Assembly (NCBI GenBank): GCA_947095585.1
Contig: OX352762.1
Coordinates: 11,511,969-11,575,968, forward strand
Direction of reading: 5' to 3'
Length of the DNA: 64,000 bases
Source of the DNA: Nephrocerus scutellatus
Taxonomy: Eukaryota; Arthropoda; Insecta; Diptera; Pipunculidae
Positions 9,800 through 21,544 of this stretch are shown piece by piece. Position numbers and translations under genes: made by a program. The notes under the pieces are model-generated. The model had not been told where the DNA came from and did not search any database. It worked only from the letters and a program-made list of their open reading frames with translations. The stretch's first letter is position 1; each line of letters begins with the position of its first letter.

Positions 9800-10060
9800 T
9801 TCTTTCCTTTACTCCGCGGGGGAGCACAGGGCTTCTACAAACGCTCGCCAACGAACTCGATTTACCGCCTGAGGTTTCACAAGTCCACAAGTCTTGATTG
9901 GTGATAATGTCCGGCCTCTTATTCTTTTAAGCACTTGTTGACGAAGACTTGGAGGCGCGTCGCAACTGACTCTGTGACTTTCCACGTTTTGCAGCCATAC
10001 AAGAGTAATGAGAGAACGTTAAATCTGAAGATCGTTAGCTTCAGCCAGCGAAATATTACG
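9800..10060 (-). mobile_element. 3' end of a family B (CFDP2-type) non-LTR element
   Basis: The CCTTTACTCCGCGGGGGAGC block and the TACAAACGCTCGCCAACGAA block match the 3' end of the longer family B copy at 25339. On the minus strand this is the RVRWRAFVEGLCSPAE-like end of the open reading frame. The far side (GCAGCCATACAAGAGTA) matches 43540. Confidence 0.75.
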
Positions 10061-10138
10061 TGTTTATGAATTTTCTAGAAATTGGTTTTATAAATAAAAC
10101 AATAACCGCCATATTTTGGAACGTTTAAGACACTTTAG

Positions 10139-10345
10139 CTGGGCGCCGTGTCTCAGTGGGAAGTGCATGGATTTCTGAGCAGGAGGTTCGTGGTTCGAAT
10201 CCCAGAAAACTCCAAAGCAGTATTTTTCACGGTCCCATTTCTCGCGAATGTCTGACAAACATCCGGGAGTAATAACTTGTCACAGTGGGAAGTGCATGGA
10301 CTTCTGAGCAGGAGGTTCGTGGTTGTAGGTCCCTTCCATTTGGTT
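10139..10345 (+). mobile_element. SINE head, partly duplicated
   Basis: The head is GGGCGCCGTGTCTCAGTGGG with a perfect B box at 10192-10202 (GGTTCGAATCC). A second partial head (CAGTGGGAAGTGCATGGACT) begins at about 10286, 130 bp later. It leads into the GTAGGTCCCTTCCATTTG body also seen in the SINE at 17405-17700. Confidence 0.75.
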
Positions 10346-12060
10346 CCACCTTCGGTCGAGACAATATTCCCAAGATATTGGAAACTCTCTACTCTCTCTA
10401 CCGGTTGCCCGGCAATGTTAACTTAAGTTACTGAGTTAGTGCCGAGGTTGATGATTTTGGTTTTGGCAACAATTGCCTCCCTTTCCACATTTGTTGTCAT
10501 TTGGTGCAGCTCTATAATCCTGCGTGAGAGTTAACAAAAGTTTGTCAGCGTAGTCTAGATGTTTGACTTGAGATGTAAGAGTCCAACGAATTCCTCCGTT
10601 TCCAGTAGATAAAGCTGCGCGAAGAACATCGCTTATCACCAACAAAAAAGTATCGAGTGCATCTTCCAGATGTTCCTTAATTCGCTCAAGTACTACTTTG
10701 GCTATTACCTTTGCAACTCCAGTTTTCGCACTGCACAAGACTACCTTTTTTAAGGAGCTACATTCCCTTCTTCAACACTTCGGGGAAACTATCAGCCTCC
10801 AAAGCTTTCTCTACAAGAGGATATAAAAGCTGTGCTGATGTCGTGGCAGCGGAACGCAGAAGCTCTGCGGGTATACCATCTAGTGATCTAGTCCTACCGA
10901 CATGTTGTTCTTTAGTGCGTTGATCGCGGCAGCGATCTCATCTTTACTGGGAGTTGAGGTGCGAATTACGGAAATTGTTACTTCCGGCAGCTCCGTTCTA
11001 TTTGGGTGCGTATCGTTCGCGAATACACGGTTAAGTAGATAAATGCTCCTTCCATCGCTTGAGCTGGTCCTCATCTGAAACGAGTACGGCACCATCTAGG
11101 CCTTTCACCGGATAATGGCTAGAGCGGAGACTACCGGTCAGCTCTTTGGTGATTCTGTAAACGGTTCTACTATCGCACCTGCTCGCTGCTTCCTCTGCTT
11201 CTGAGGCCAGGTTGTTAATATAGTTACGCTTGTCCCATCTTACATTACGCTGCACTTCTCTTCGATACAGGGACTCTCGGTCGATTCTCGCTGCTGCTGG
11301 GGTATCTACAATACGAACTCTAAGTAGCTTACGTTATTTAATCCGCCACCAGATATCCTCGGTAAGCCATGTGTTGTGCCTTGCCTTGCTTCTACCAATA
11401 ATACTTTCCGCTCCAGATTTGATGACAATTGTCGGCAATGAGCTGCTGATTGCTTCCACCTCTTGCGATAAATGATCCCTTAATTGTTGGCGTGCTGAGG
11501 GGATCTTTAGCCTGTCGATGTTATATCTAGGCATTCATATGATATTGCGGAATCTTTAAACTGATGCAGTACGTAACTGGACAGTAGCTACCATAAGGTG
11601 ATGATCCCGTACCATACCCATGTCGGCTCATCGTCTGTTTCGGACGTCTAAAAGACAGCTCCTAAAATGTCGGCTGATCGTCACATGGTCGATTTGGTTG
11701 GATGATGATTGTCTGTCAGTTGGCACCTAGCTGACTTTGTGGCAGGTCTTATGCTCGGTATCAGAGCGGGCATTTTTCGGTACCGCAGGGTGCTAACACA
11801 CGTTACCTAGACTAGAAACGCTAGACCGTTCGCACTTGCAATTTTAGCCTTCATATATAAGGCTTTATACACATAGTTACCCTGGGACCACAACTAGGAG
11901 GTAAAGCAAGCACTACATCAAGAACTTGATTGTTGAGTTGCTGACTCAAACCAAGAATTGAACAGTCAGTAGTTTCCCGATCAATCGCAATGCAGATCCT
12001 CAAAAATATACGTCCACAACACAAATAGTCGCGATTAGCTAGGCCTTGCACCGCAATCGT
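10346..12060 (-). mobile_element. Family D (CFDP2-type) non-LTR relic: endonuclease and reverse transcriptase
   Basis: Reading right to left: endonuclease end with a DHHLM motif near 11600, a linker region with RHNTWLTEDIWWRIK-type residues (11334-11534), then RT start (DEIAAAINALKNN near 10900) and post-palm HLDYAD near 10550. Frames are broken many times. A second family D copy lies at 44165-44960. It would have nicked target DNA and reverse-transcribed its RNA in place. Confidence 0.8.
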
Positions 12061-12094
12061 GTGGCGCGCCGAAATATTATTATTAAGACACTTT

Positions 12095-13125
12095 GGTCAG
12101 GGAGCTCCAAATCTTATGTTTTCCTAAGTTATTCAGAATTTTTAAGTTTTTCATACGAAACATGAGCTTCTCATGACTTGCAACACCTGGGTATACATGT
12201 GGGCTGGTAGCAAACAGGCTAGTACCACATAAAAGTGATTTTTTCTACTTTTTAATATAATTGTGGCCATTGTGCTTTTGCAATGTGACTATATGCGCGC
12301 CAATTTAAAAAATAAATGAACTCGAAACATATTTAGTAAAATTTCGACTTTTTTGTGTTTTAAAGAAGTTATTGGATAAAATGCTAACTTTTAAGTGATT
12401 GCGATGTAAACTGCTTAACTGTTAGTTGCGTTTGTCCAAAGTCAGTTTTCCCAAAAAGTCGATTTAACGTAAGTTAAGAGGATAATGTCAAAGCACTTTA
12501 AAGTTGCAAAAGTTCTCCATTGAGGCTTAAATAAACCTCCCAATGTGTGTATTTGTGTATGTGTACTTGAAAAATTACTTAACCTTTTCAATTTTCTGAT
12601 TGAAAGTTACCTCAATGCGACTAATGCATTAAGCTGACTTCTTGATGACTTCAACTCAAGGACTATGAAAACCTTCCTCGGTGCTCATTTGAATTTTCTT
12701 TTTTACCTTTCGCACAACGTATAGTCCATTTGATTTTTTTGCTTATCCTTCGTAAACAACATAGTCCCTAGTAATTGTGCAGTATTTAGATTCTTTTGCT
12801 GTGCAGTGATTCATATATTCCTGTTACAGTCTATGGGGTTTGAAAATGATAGTAGATAGTAAAGTAATTGGCTCACTTTACCATGTTATTTGCCTTAATT
12901 TACTCTTTGAAAAGACCGAAAGGTAGAAGTTGATTTTATTTTGAAATTTGGCAAACCCACTGGCTTTCGAATTAGTTTTCTCTTCTAAAGCAGTTAGCCA
13001 CATTAGTAACTTATGTTTTGAATTGAGTTCATTTAGAAGCTGGAGTTTAAATGTATCTTTGTTTGATGGAATTCGTTTGGCATTTTATTACGATGCAACA
13101 ATATCGCAGTGCAATTACTGCAAAA
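12095..13125. other. No gene seen
   Basis: AT-rich sequence. The frame at 12948-13199 (83 codons) shows no known motif and runs through one arm of a direct repeat, so I do not call it a gene. Confidence 0.55.
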
Positions 13126-13723
13126 GTTGGATCAATAGGGAATCTGTGGTCTTCTATAGAAGAAAAGACGTTCGTTATCCATTCGTAGTTAAGAGTTAAG
13201 ATCAGGTCGTGCGGCAAAAGAGATTCATCCGAATGGATTTTACTAAACCTTCCCCTTTATTTCATTTACACATATGTAATTTACATTTAATATAAAATTA
13301 ACATTAAATACATACTGTAACTTAAAAATAAATTTTTTTTATAATGTGTGTGCTCAATGGGTTTAAACCCTTATAATGCTTAGCACAGTGTGGTAGTTTG
13401 AAAATAAAGGAGAGGGAAATGTGATATATCTATGCACACGTGTCTTGAATGACTGCATACATATTTGGAAACACAAGGTCGGACAATTCATTCCATATAA
13501 TTATTGTGCGGTTAAAGAAAGAATCTCTGAATCTCTGGTACGTCCGAACGTACGTATGTACGTCCAATGGTAGATGCGTGAGCTCGAGTTGTGGTTCGGG
13601 TATTTCGGTTGGGTTGGAGGATGAGCTGAATGCATCAGGATATGTCTTTTGAACACCGCTTATGGAAGAAGCGGTAAAACAACTGTTGGATCAATAGGGA
13701 ATCTGTGGTCATCTATGGAAGAA
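13126..13723. repeat. 39-bp direct repeats around a CR1/L2-like fragment
   Basis: The arms are 13126-13164 and 13685-13723, both starting GTTGGATCAATAGGGAATCT, with two mismatches. The right arm is followed by an inverted copy of part of itself (GACCACAGATTCC), so a hairpin is possible. The arms could be a long target-site duplication or a local segmental duplication. Confidence 0.75.
13327..13683 (-). mobile_element. 3' end of a CR1/L2-like non-LTR element
   Basis: On the minus strand 13550-13450 reads RDSFFNRT then IWNELSDLVF, the conserved C-terminus of dipteran CR1/L2-clade reverse transcriptases. The low-coordinate end (GGGTTTAAACCCTTATAATG, then T-rich) matches the 3' end of the copy at 61900-62780. 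Confidence 0.75.
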
Positions 13724-14944
13724 GACCACAGATTCCACAGACTTTAATTCTGTAATGTACAGAATTTAAAATGAAATAAGTACAATCAATTTGGAGTGAA
13801 GTGATAGCACTCGTGTAATTACAAAAAGTAAAAGCATAATTCTTCTATATCTTGCCACAAACTCTTTACTTTAGTTAACAATCAATTCAAAGTTTTGAGT
13901 ACTGGACGTATCCTCCAGTTGGCACTGATGATCTAAGTCCTATACAATCCAATGCAGCGTGTAAACAGCACTTTTTGTGAATGAAATCAATTCTGCATAG
14001 GATATGTATTAGCATCATTCTACATAAAACACATAGCTTACTATTTTAGTTGAAGTTTAACAAAGTCGCTCTGACTTATAGCTCCTTCTTCATTCAAAAG
14101 TCATCATATGCCACCACAGAGAACAATCTTTAGGGTAAATACCTTCCTCTTGCCGTCACTTTTGTACTCGTACATCTATCTGTAAGTAGTGGTATTACAT
14201 ATGTAGTGCTCGTACAATATTCTGTACGAGGCATACGTAATGAGCTGCGATGCACATCATTACAAAATGAAACGTGTCCTTGGTAGGTACATCAACAACC
14301 TAAGTTGGGTAACTTACGAGTTACGACGATGCAAATACAATGTCATCCACATTGTCAAGTACCAGATTTTACGTCGACGTGATGGCAATATTTATGTTTG
14401 AATGACATAACCATCAGAAGGCGACGGTGCCGACGACGACACCGACTACGATAAATGCTACCTTAAAGGCCTGTCTCCTGCCGCACGTTTTGGGAGTTTC
14501 TCCCCTGCATGTGAACACGCGAAATATGTTGCCATTAATAATAAGATATTTAGGCAAGGAACGTCTCCTTTATTCTGTTGTTAATTAATTTAGGTAAACC
14601 AGATTAATTATTTGTGATGCATACACACCTCTATACTTCCAAACATATATTGTACGTACACAACAGAATGCGATTGAATGGAAATTTCGTCTTGTTTCCA
14701 TGAACATAATTTATAGGAGTTCGTATGGAATACATTAATTTTGCAATGTAGTTGAATGAGTAAGTACAGAGGGGTTACTTAAATTATTGGCAGCACTTAA
14801 TTTCACATTCATGACGCAACTAACCTCTATTATGACATGCGGCCCTTTTTCAAATGGTTGTGTACTTCTTTATGACATCTTTATGCGATTATGGGTGAGG
14901 CATGCGGATCCCATATCTAGAATAGCTACAGATAATGGATTCCC
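13724..14944. other. No gene seen
   Basis: No convincing frames. A block near 14325-14350 (GATGCAAATACAATGTCATCC) weakly resembles 8443-8465, hinting at an unnamed old repeat. Confidence 0.5.
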
Positions 14945-17210
14945 CAGATGATGAAAAAGAAGAATTCTTTGAATCAGTCGAACGGGAACTCTAAGCCTGT
15001 CCTCAGTATGATGTAAAAATCATTCTGGGGGATATGATAGCAAAATAGGTAGGGAGCCAGTATTCAGGCAGTACATTGGCACCCATAGATTCCACGAGAA
15101 CCCTAATGACAACGGACAACGAGTCATAGAGATGGATACAGGCAATAATTTCGTCGTTGCGAGTACAAGGCTTGCGCGTAACAGTATCCACAAAGCCACC
15201 TTGGTATCTCCTGATGGAGCCACTTGCAACCAGATAGACCACGTGTTGATAGACCACCGCCACAACCCGAACCTGATGACGGTACGAACGTACCGAAGTG
15301 CCAACGTCGACTCGGACCACTATCTTATTGGTATGGTGCTCCGAGCGCGGATTGGATCATAACGAAAGACTGCATTCGCGAATCAGAATCGAGTCAACAC
15401 GGCTTAGCTTCGCAACGACGAGACCAGAAACAACTACGGTCAAGCGATAAGACTCGCCCTAAATGCACGGAGAGTAAGTCCCGGGGCTGAGATGTCGAGC
15501 GTAGAAGAGAAATGGACACGCCTTAAGAATACTGTCATCAGTACTGCTGACTCCATCTTAGGCAGTATTCGTAGAGATCGGAACGACTTTCGTTCGATGA
15601 CGAATGTAAGCTAGCGACTCAACGTAAGAATGTTGCGTACCGAGCAATGCTACAATCTCATAGAACGCGGGCACGCGAAGATGAATATAAAGAGCTCAGA
15701 AGATATGAAAAAACAGTTCACCAGCGAAAGAAAGCAGCCTGAGCGAAGAAGATCGTCTGTAAATAAGAACAGTACAGAGAGCGAGGACCGCACCAAGCGC
15801 AAAAGTTCTACCAAAGAATCCGCTGTATGACGCAATTTACACCGCGTTGCACATACTGCAAGGACACAGAGGTTTATCTGATCGCCGATCTTAAAGGCAT
15901 CTTAGAGCGATAGGAAGAGCACTAGCATTAGTTGCTAAATGGCCAGCTAACTGTGGAATTGGAGGCTCCACCAATGACCGAAGACCACACTATGCTGCTG
16001 CCAGCAAGCATAGACGAAGCTAGCAGAGCGATAAATCGGCTCAAAAATACCAAGGCCCTAGAATCAGATGGTATCCCAGCGGAGCTTATTAAAACAGGAG
16101 GTTCCGCAATGCACCAAGCAGTACATGCACTAATAGTGCATGTATGGGAGCAAGAAGCGATGCCAGGAGACTGGCACTGAGGCATCCTGTGCCCCATACA
16201 TAAGAAGGGAGATAGCACAACCTGCAGCAATTAACGTGGTATAACGTTGTTGAGTACCGCGTATAAGATTTATCCTCTGTCCTTCGCGAAAACAATCGAA
16301 TCGCTTAAACATCGTAGGAATGGTTCCAGCTTGTCACTGTTTTATCGCTTTCACAAGCGATGTTCAAAAGAAATATCCAGATGTATTCCGCCCATTCTCG
16401 AACCCATTCGTAATACCCGTGCCTCAAGTCTAGTCCACGGGTCCACCATTAGGACGTGGTTAGTACGTCCTATTTAGAGATTCGTTCTTTAGCCGCACCA
16501 TAGTTATGTGGAATGAATTTCCCGATTTCTAATTTGCTAACGCTCACGCTGATCTAAGCACTATGGTGTGCACATCCCTTTAGCTTGTATACTTTATATA
16601 AAAAAAGACAGGGGTGTCCGAATACGCTGAAGTAATCATTGGTCAATACCAGTTTGGCTTCATCTAAGGCAAATCAACACTGATCAGATTTACACCCTTA
16701 GCCAGGTGATGGAAAAATGTCTAGAGTTTCAAAACTCACTACACCATCTTTTTATAGACTTTAAAGGCGCCTATGATAGCATAGCCAGAGTAGAACTTTA
16801 TAAAGACATGAGAGCATTCAGCATCCCAAATAAACTGACAAGACTATGTCGGTTGACCATGAACAATGTTATAAGCCAAGTAAAAATATCCGGACACTAT
16901 CAAGCCCATTCAACATCTATAACGGACTCCGACAAGGGGATGGACTGGCCTGCGTCCTCTTCAACCTGTCGTTGGAGAAAGTGATCCGCGACTCTGACGT
17001 AACGGCGAGAGGAACAATCCTCTAAAAGACCATAAAGATACTGGCTTACACAGACGACATCGACATCTTTGGTAGAAACCAATGGGCTGTACAGGAAGCT
17101 TTTGTCCAGATCGAGCGGGCGGCACGAAATCTGGGGCTGCACATAAATGAGAACAAAACAAATTACATGGCGGCCACGTCTGCGAGTAGAAGATCCAACA
17201 TTGGTCCCTC
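14945..17210 (+). mobile_element. Family A (RTE/BovB-like) element, most complete copy, interrupted
   Basis: An apurinic-type endonuclease end is visible: EEFFESVERE, an IILGDM-like block near 15020, DHVLIDHRHNPN and DSDHYL near 15330. A linker follows, then RT blocks: DGIPAELIKTGG near 16070, WEQEAMPGDWH near 16150, CPIHKKGD near 16195, HLFIDFKGAYDSIA near 16750 and GLHINENK-type near 17140. Several frameshifts and stops are present. A CR1/L2-like 3' end is inserted at 16281-16606. The 3' third is missing after about 17210. Confidence 0.85.
16281..16606 (+). mobile_element. CR1/L2-like 3' end nested in family A
   Basis: It encodes SLKHRRNGSSLSLFYRF and RCSKEISRC, typical of the C-terminus of CR1/L2-clade RTs, and ends in TATACTTTATATAAAAAA. 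The flanks CTGTCCTTC and AGACAGG are contiguous in other family A copies (compare 53040-53075), so the boundaries are good to a few bases. Confidence 0.8.
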
Positions 17211-17404
17211 ACATTTGACCAATGGATATTTGGTTTTGGCGTCGATGGCCTTTACGCGCTTTGTCTTTAACGTCGAACTCTCCATCTATGAAGTGTTAAA
17301 CCACTTTTTTCAAGTTGTATTTGATGGAGCACTTCTACGAGCCAACGATTTGTTTGTTATGAATTATTTTGATTACACTTTCGACGGACTTATAATTATT
17401 CAGT

Positions 17405-17700
17405 ATCCCATTATAACAATAATAATAATAAAAATAAAAAAAGGGTTTAGGTTCTCACTTTCTTTCTTTCTCACTATCGTGTTGTGCAAGTTATATTTTT
17501 GCACACAAATGGAAGGGACCTACAATTTAATGCCCTATCTTAAAGTGGAATTGCGAAGCTTTCCATGACATGTTATTATTTTCGGAATTTTCTCAAACAT
17601 TTGCGAGAGTTGGTAAAAAATACTTTTAGTGTTTCTGGGATTTTGAACCTCCTGCTTAGAAGCACAACGCACTAACCACTAGAGTCACGACACCCACTAG
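17405..17700 (-). mobile_element. tRNA-derived SINE, minus strand
   Basis: On the minus strand the head is GGGTGTCGTGACTCTAGTGG with a degenerate B box (GGTTCAAAATCC, 17639-17650). The body includes GTAGGTCCCTTCCATTTGTG near 17505-17524, as in the copy at 10345. It ends in TTATTATTATTATTG near 17417. Same family as 7081-7338. Confidence 0.75.
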
Positions 17701-17710
17701 TTTTATTATA

Positions 17711-18884
17711 CATTCGTTTATTTCTTTTTTTTTTTGGAAATCTACGCATATTGTGCGATTTTTGTTTAGCACAGGAAGTTAAGTGCACTTGTCGGAAATA
17801 TAAGAAGCAAACAAAATTAGCAAACTTTTTGCAGAGCCGTCTAACGTCCGTTTCGAAAGTTCTGTACAGAACTTTGCTATACACAGAAACACTCTTTGTT
17901 TATTGGTCAAAACAAGGAAACATTTATTTTTAAATAAAAGAGATAAACTTAATTACCAAAAGTGTCATGTTTCCTTCCATCGTTCATTATGGAAAAAACA
18001 TGGAAATGCTAGAGTGCCAGACGAACATAAATGTACGGAAAAACAAGAGCAACTTATTTCTGTTGCAAAAGGAGCTTTGTTGCTAATGCAGGATTGTAGC
18101 TGTAGTGTTATTGTACGATGTATTGTTTGCTCTCTAAATCAAGTTAGATTTACTCGTACCGCTAACGGTAAACTCGGTCATGTACAAGAGTCCTGCTGAT
18201 CAAAATATGTTCCCCCGCGCAACGGATGGCAAGCCAAATACCAGTCCTTGTAAGCGACTGGAGAAAGGCGAACGAACGAACGAGTACTTGAACTTTTGTT
18301 GCAGTGAAAATAAACAGTTGAATGTACATACCTATTATAACTGTAACAATCAGGATACGGTTTTATCGATTTTCAGATTGTCCATTCTCTACGTACTACA
18401 AGTAGGTACCTACCAGTGCAATGAAAGCGGAGGAAACTTTGTCGTAAGCTCATGTATTTTCTGTACCGATTTAGCTGCCTGGCAAAAACAATTTATCCTT
18501 TTTACTGCAGCAGCAGTAGAAGAAGGAAGCGGAGGAGTTCTTTTATAACTGGAAATGTTTTTTTTAAAAATAAATCGAATGAGCAGCTTACGATTATCGC
18601 TCTTCTCTTTGGCTTAGTAATTTAAAGTATGGGCTGATTTTTTGCAACAGAAATGTACAAGCGATGCATTTAAAGGGGAAGTGATTTTTAAGTATCTTTG
18701 ACGCAAAAAACACACGAAATAACAAAAACTCTACAATGGATAATTTTGTGTCACTTTTTGTCATAAATGTGTACTGGAGTACTGGAGGATGACCTACAGA
18801 ATACCTCATCATTCGTCTATATAATGATGCGAGGAAATGTTTTTGACCAATCTGTGCTGCAAGATTCTCTTTTTTTGTTACTGT
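17711..18884. other. No supported gene; one 122-codon frame of unknown status
   Basis: The longest frame is 18180-18548 plus. It has no recognised domain, no obvious splice or promoter context and a mixed composition, so chance is the simplest explanation. Confidence 0.5.
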
Positions 18885-20245
18885 CATTATTACTGCTGAC
18901 TCTATCTTAGGCAGTAGTCGCAAAGTTTGTCGGATGAATGTAAGCTAGCAATTGGAAGTATAAATGTTGCGGGCAATACTACAAACTCATACATAGTGGG
19001 CTCTCGAAGGAGAAGAAGGAGTCTTAGAAGACATCAAAAAATAACTCAGCTTAGCGGCGAAGGTGAACCGTTTGAGAGAAGAATTTCGTCCGTTATCTCC
19101 AACAGTACTAGGAGCTAGAATGGTATCAGGCGTGGAATTTCCACCAAGGAATGCGCAACATGACGCAGTATACACCGCTTTGCATATACAGCAGAGACAA
19201 AGAGTGTAATTTAATCGCCGATCTCAAAGGCATCTTTGGGTGATGGAAAGAGAATATTCATCAGTGGCTAAATAGCCACCTGACTGAGGAATTGAGGGAT
19301 CCACGAATGACCAACGATCAATACTAGCATGTAGGTTGACCATGACCATTTTTTATGAGACAAGTAAAAATATTTGGATCAATTTCAAGTACATTTCACA
19401 TCTCTAACGGGCTCCGACAACAAGATAGACTAGCCGGCGCAGGGACATAGGTCTCAAATCGAATTGGGAACTAATGTCCCGTCCCATCGGGAAATAAGTA
19501 CATAAAAAAATATGTTGGGACATATGTCCCTGCGCCTTTTAAAAGAAGCCATTTTATGTTTTGGACTTATGTCCCGATTGGTTGGGACTAATGTCCCATT
19601 TAAGTTGGTCATAAGTCCCAAAAGTAAATCTTGGGACTTATGGCCCTGCGCCAGACTTATGTCCTTCCGTCGGCACTGGAGATAGTCTTTCGAAACCCGG
19701 ATGAAACGACGGCGAGAGGAATAAGTCAATGTTAGTCCATCTAGATACTGGAATTTGCAGACGATCTTGACATATCATTCGCATAAATCCAAGAGCTGTT
19801 TAAGAAGCTTTCATCGAGACCGATCTGGTGGCACGAGTCTTGGAGAGCATATAAATGAAAGCAAAATAACGTACAAGGTGGCCACGTCTATAAGCAGATG
19901 ATCCAACATTGGTGCTGGATTGGAGCGTGAATTCAAAGTAGTTCAATCCTTTATCATCCCTGTTCAATTTGCATATTGCAAATTGCATATGGAGACAAGG
20001 CTTGTGTTCCCTCTCATAACGGCATTCGAGAAGAAAGCCTTGAGGAAATATGTTGGCCCCCTATGTGATGGAGGACTTTACAGTGATGACATTTAAAACA
20101 TCGACAGAACTGCTAGCACACACAAGTGAAGAGGGACCCGCTTGAAATTTCTCTATGGTAGTATTAATGGAACCTGTTAGCAAGGCACGCCAAGCATATG
20201 CTAAAAATAAGGTGTATGTCTGGACGGCCAGAGTTATGGGCTGCC
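18885..20245 (+). mobile_element. Family A relic, heavily decayed, with nested MITE
   Basis: ATCTTAGGCAGTAGTCGC matches 15555 in the main copy. Later blocks GGCGAGAGGAATAA and GGCCACGTCTATAAGCAGA match the RT and post-RT regions. It ends near GTCTGGACGGCCAGAG, equivalent to the RRGRPSLRW-like 3' region. It is interrupted by the MITE at 19436-19652. Confidence 0.75.
19436..19652. mobile_element. 217-bp MITE built of GGGAC(N)ATGTCCC palindromes
   Basis: The ends are inverted copies: GGCGCAGGGACATAGGTCTC at the left and the complement of TTGGGACTTATGGCCCTGCGCC at the right. Inside are at least four imperfect palindromes of the type GGGACATATGTCCC or GGGACTAATGTCCC. An internal copy of the end (GTCCCTGCGCC, about 19525) suggests nested or dimeric origin. 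It interrupts the family A alignment cleanly. No coding capacity. Superfamily not determined; the target duplication is unclear. Confidence 0.8.
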
Positions 20246-21544
20246 AAGCTAGTTAACAGCAAGTTAACAGAACAGGCTGTGAAGACACATATCATATTGG
20301 TATATGTCTTCTCAAAATCGATTATTAAATACAAATCGATTGCACTAGACTGTTGAGCAGAATATTCTGTTGCCTAGAAAGTCTTCCACCAATTATATAT
20401 TATCATAGCTCTACAGCTGAAGTCCAGCCCTGATGTCTCGCTTTCGTTGATTAGATTCACAAAAACATTGATCCATTAAAAACCACTTGACTTCTCGATG
20501 TTTTTTTCATTCTCTACACTCTACAAGCTTGCAAGAATCATGGACGACTATCAAAACCAATCAAAATTTACAAAGAGTGTTCAAGGGAAGCGTAAAATTA
20601 AATAAAAATAAAAACTTTCTGTACATCTGTCTGTTGATCTTTCTCTTAAGTCTATCATGATTTTGTTAATTTTTATGAAAACCTTCAATAACCCTGTCAA
20701 ATTGGTCACAATATAAGTAAAATATAAGTTCTTTCGAAAGTCTGAATAGGCTTTTCATTTGCTTTTGCTATAAATCACTGTCGCACTGTTGTTCTAACCA
20801 ACAGAACCCTTAAACATTTTAGTTAATTAATTAATTAAAACCGAAAATTTTTAATACTACTACTATGTGTGTGTGTTAAGTCCAATTATTTTTAATGACT
20901 GTAAAAGTGAATAGTGCAGAAGCACAAGTGCAAGGCTTTACACAGGACAAGAGTTTTTGGTAAATTCATAAATGGTTCAATATAAGGAGGAGTATATGTT
21001 GTTATGTCGTAAGAGTTCATCCTGAATATGAAACCACCTCAACAATAATGTCAATATGATCCCAAGTGTAAAAGTAGTAGTATATTCTGCCATCCTTCAA
21101 TTCAAGTAATGATGACTATGATAAAAGGGATGAAATTACATGACTTAGTTTTGGGTTCTATGTGCAGTATTCGACTTTGTTACCGAAGCACGTGACTTGG
21201 ATGAATCTTCTCTTGAAAAGTTTGACAAGAATTAAAGGGATGTGCAATTAAAATTTTTGGTATCATTATTTGTGGCTTCTGGACCATTCACAATGTAGTT
21301 TTATGTATTGTTTCGTGGAGCATTTGTTTCGAATATGACACAGAATTTCCAAAGTTTAACTTGTTTCTTGACTTGTAGGATACATGACTTGTACTTTCTG
21401 ATAGAATACGAATTCAGACTACTTTACGAGTCCAAGTCTCATGAAGTGGTTCTTTAATGCTAAAAGATGTTAGATATGTGGATGTTAGATAATTGATAAG
21501 AGTAAGAGATGAGAGGTTTACGCACATTCGTCTTAATTTTCAGC
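20246..21544. other. No gene seen
   Basis: AT-rich, with no long frames and no recognised repeat. This is one of the few possibly single-copy stretches near the receptor gene. Confidence 0.55.

Larger units (their letters stand above)
10137..12082 (+). mobile_element. Composite unit: SINE head, inserted family D, (ATT)n tail, flanked by 12-bp repeats
   Basis: A perfect 12-bp direct repeat TTAAGACACTTT lies at 10125-10136 and 12083-12094. Between them the unit starts with a tRNA-like SINE head (10139) and ends with GCGCGCCGAAATATTATTATT. This is the look of a retroposed SINE with target-site duplication whose middle was later invaded by a minus-strand family D element. Confidence 0.65.

Noticed and set aside
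10139..10215. tRNA gene
   Set aside because: Same reasons as for 7081: the head is shared with other SINE copies and no cloverleaf closes.
12948..13199. 83-codon plus-strand gene
   Set aside because: No motif, and it includes part of a 39-bp direct repeat; likely chance.
18180..18548. 122-codon plus-strand gene
   Set aside because: No domain, signal or context; mixed composition expected by chance in a less AT-rich patch.
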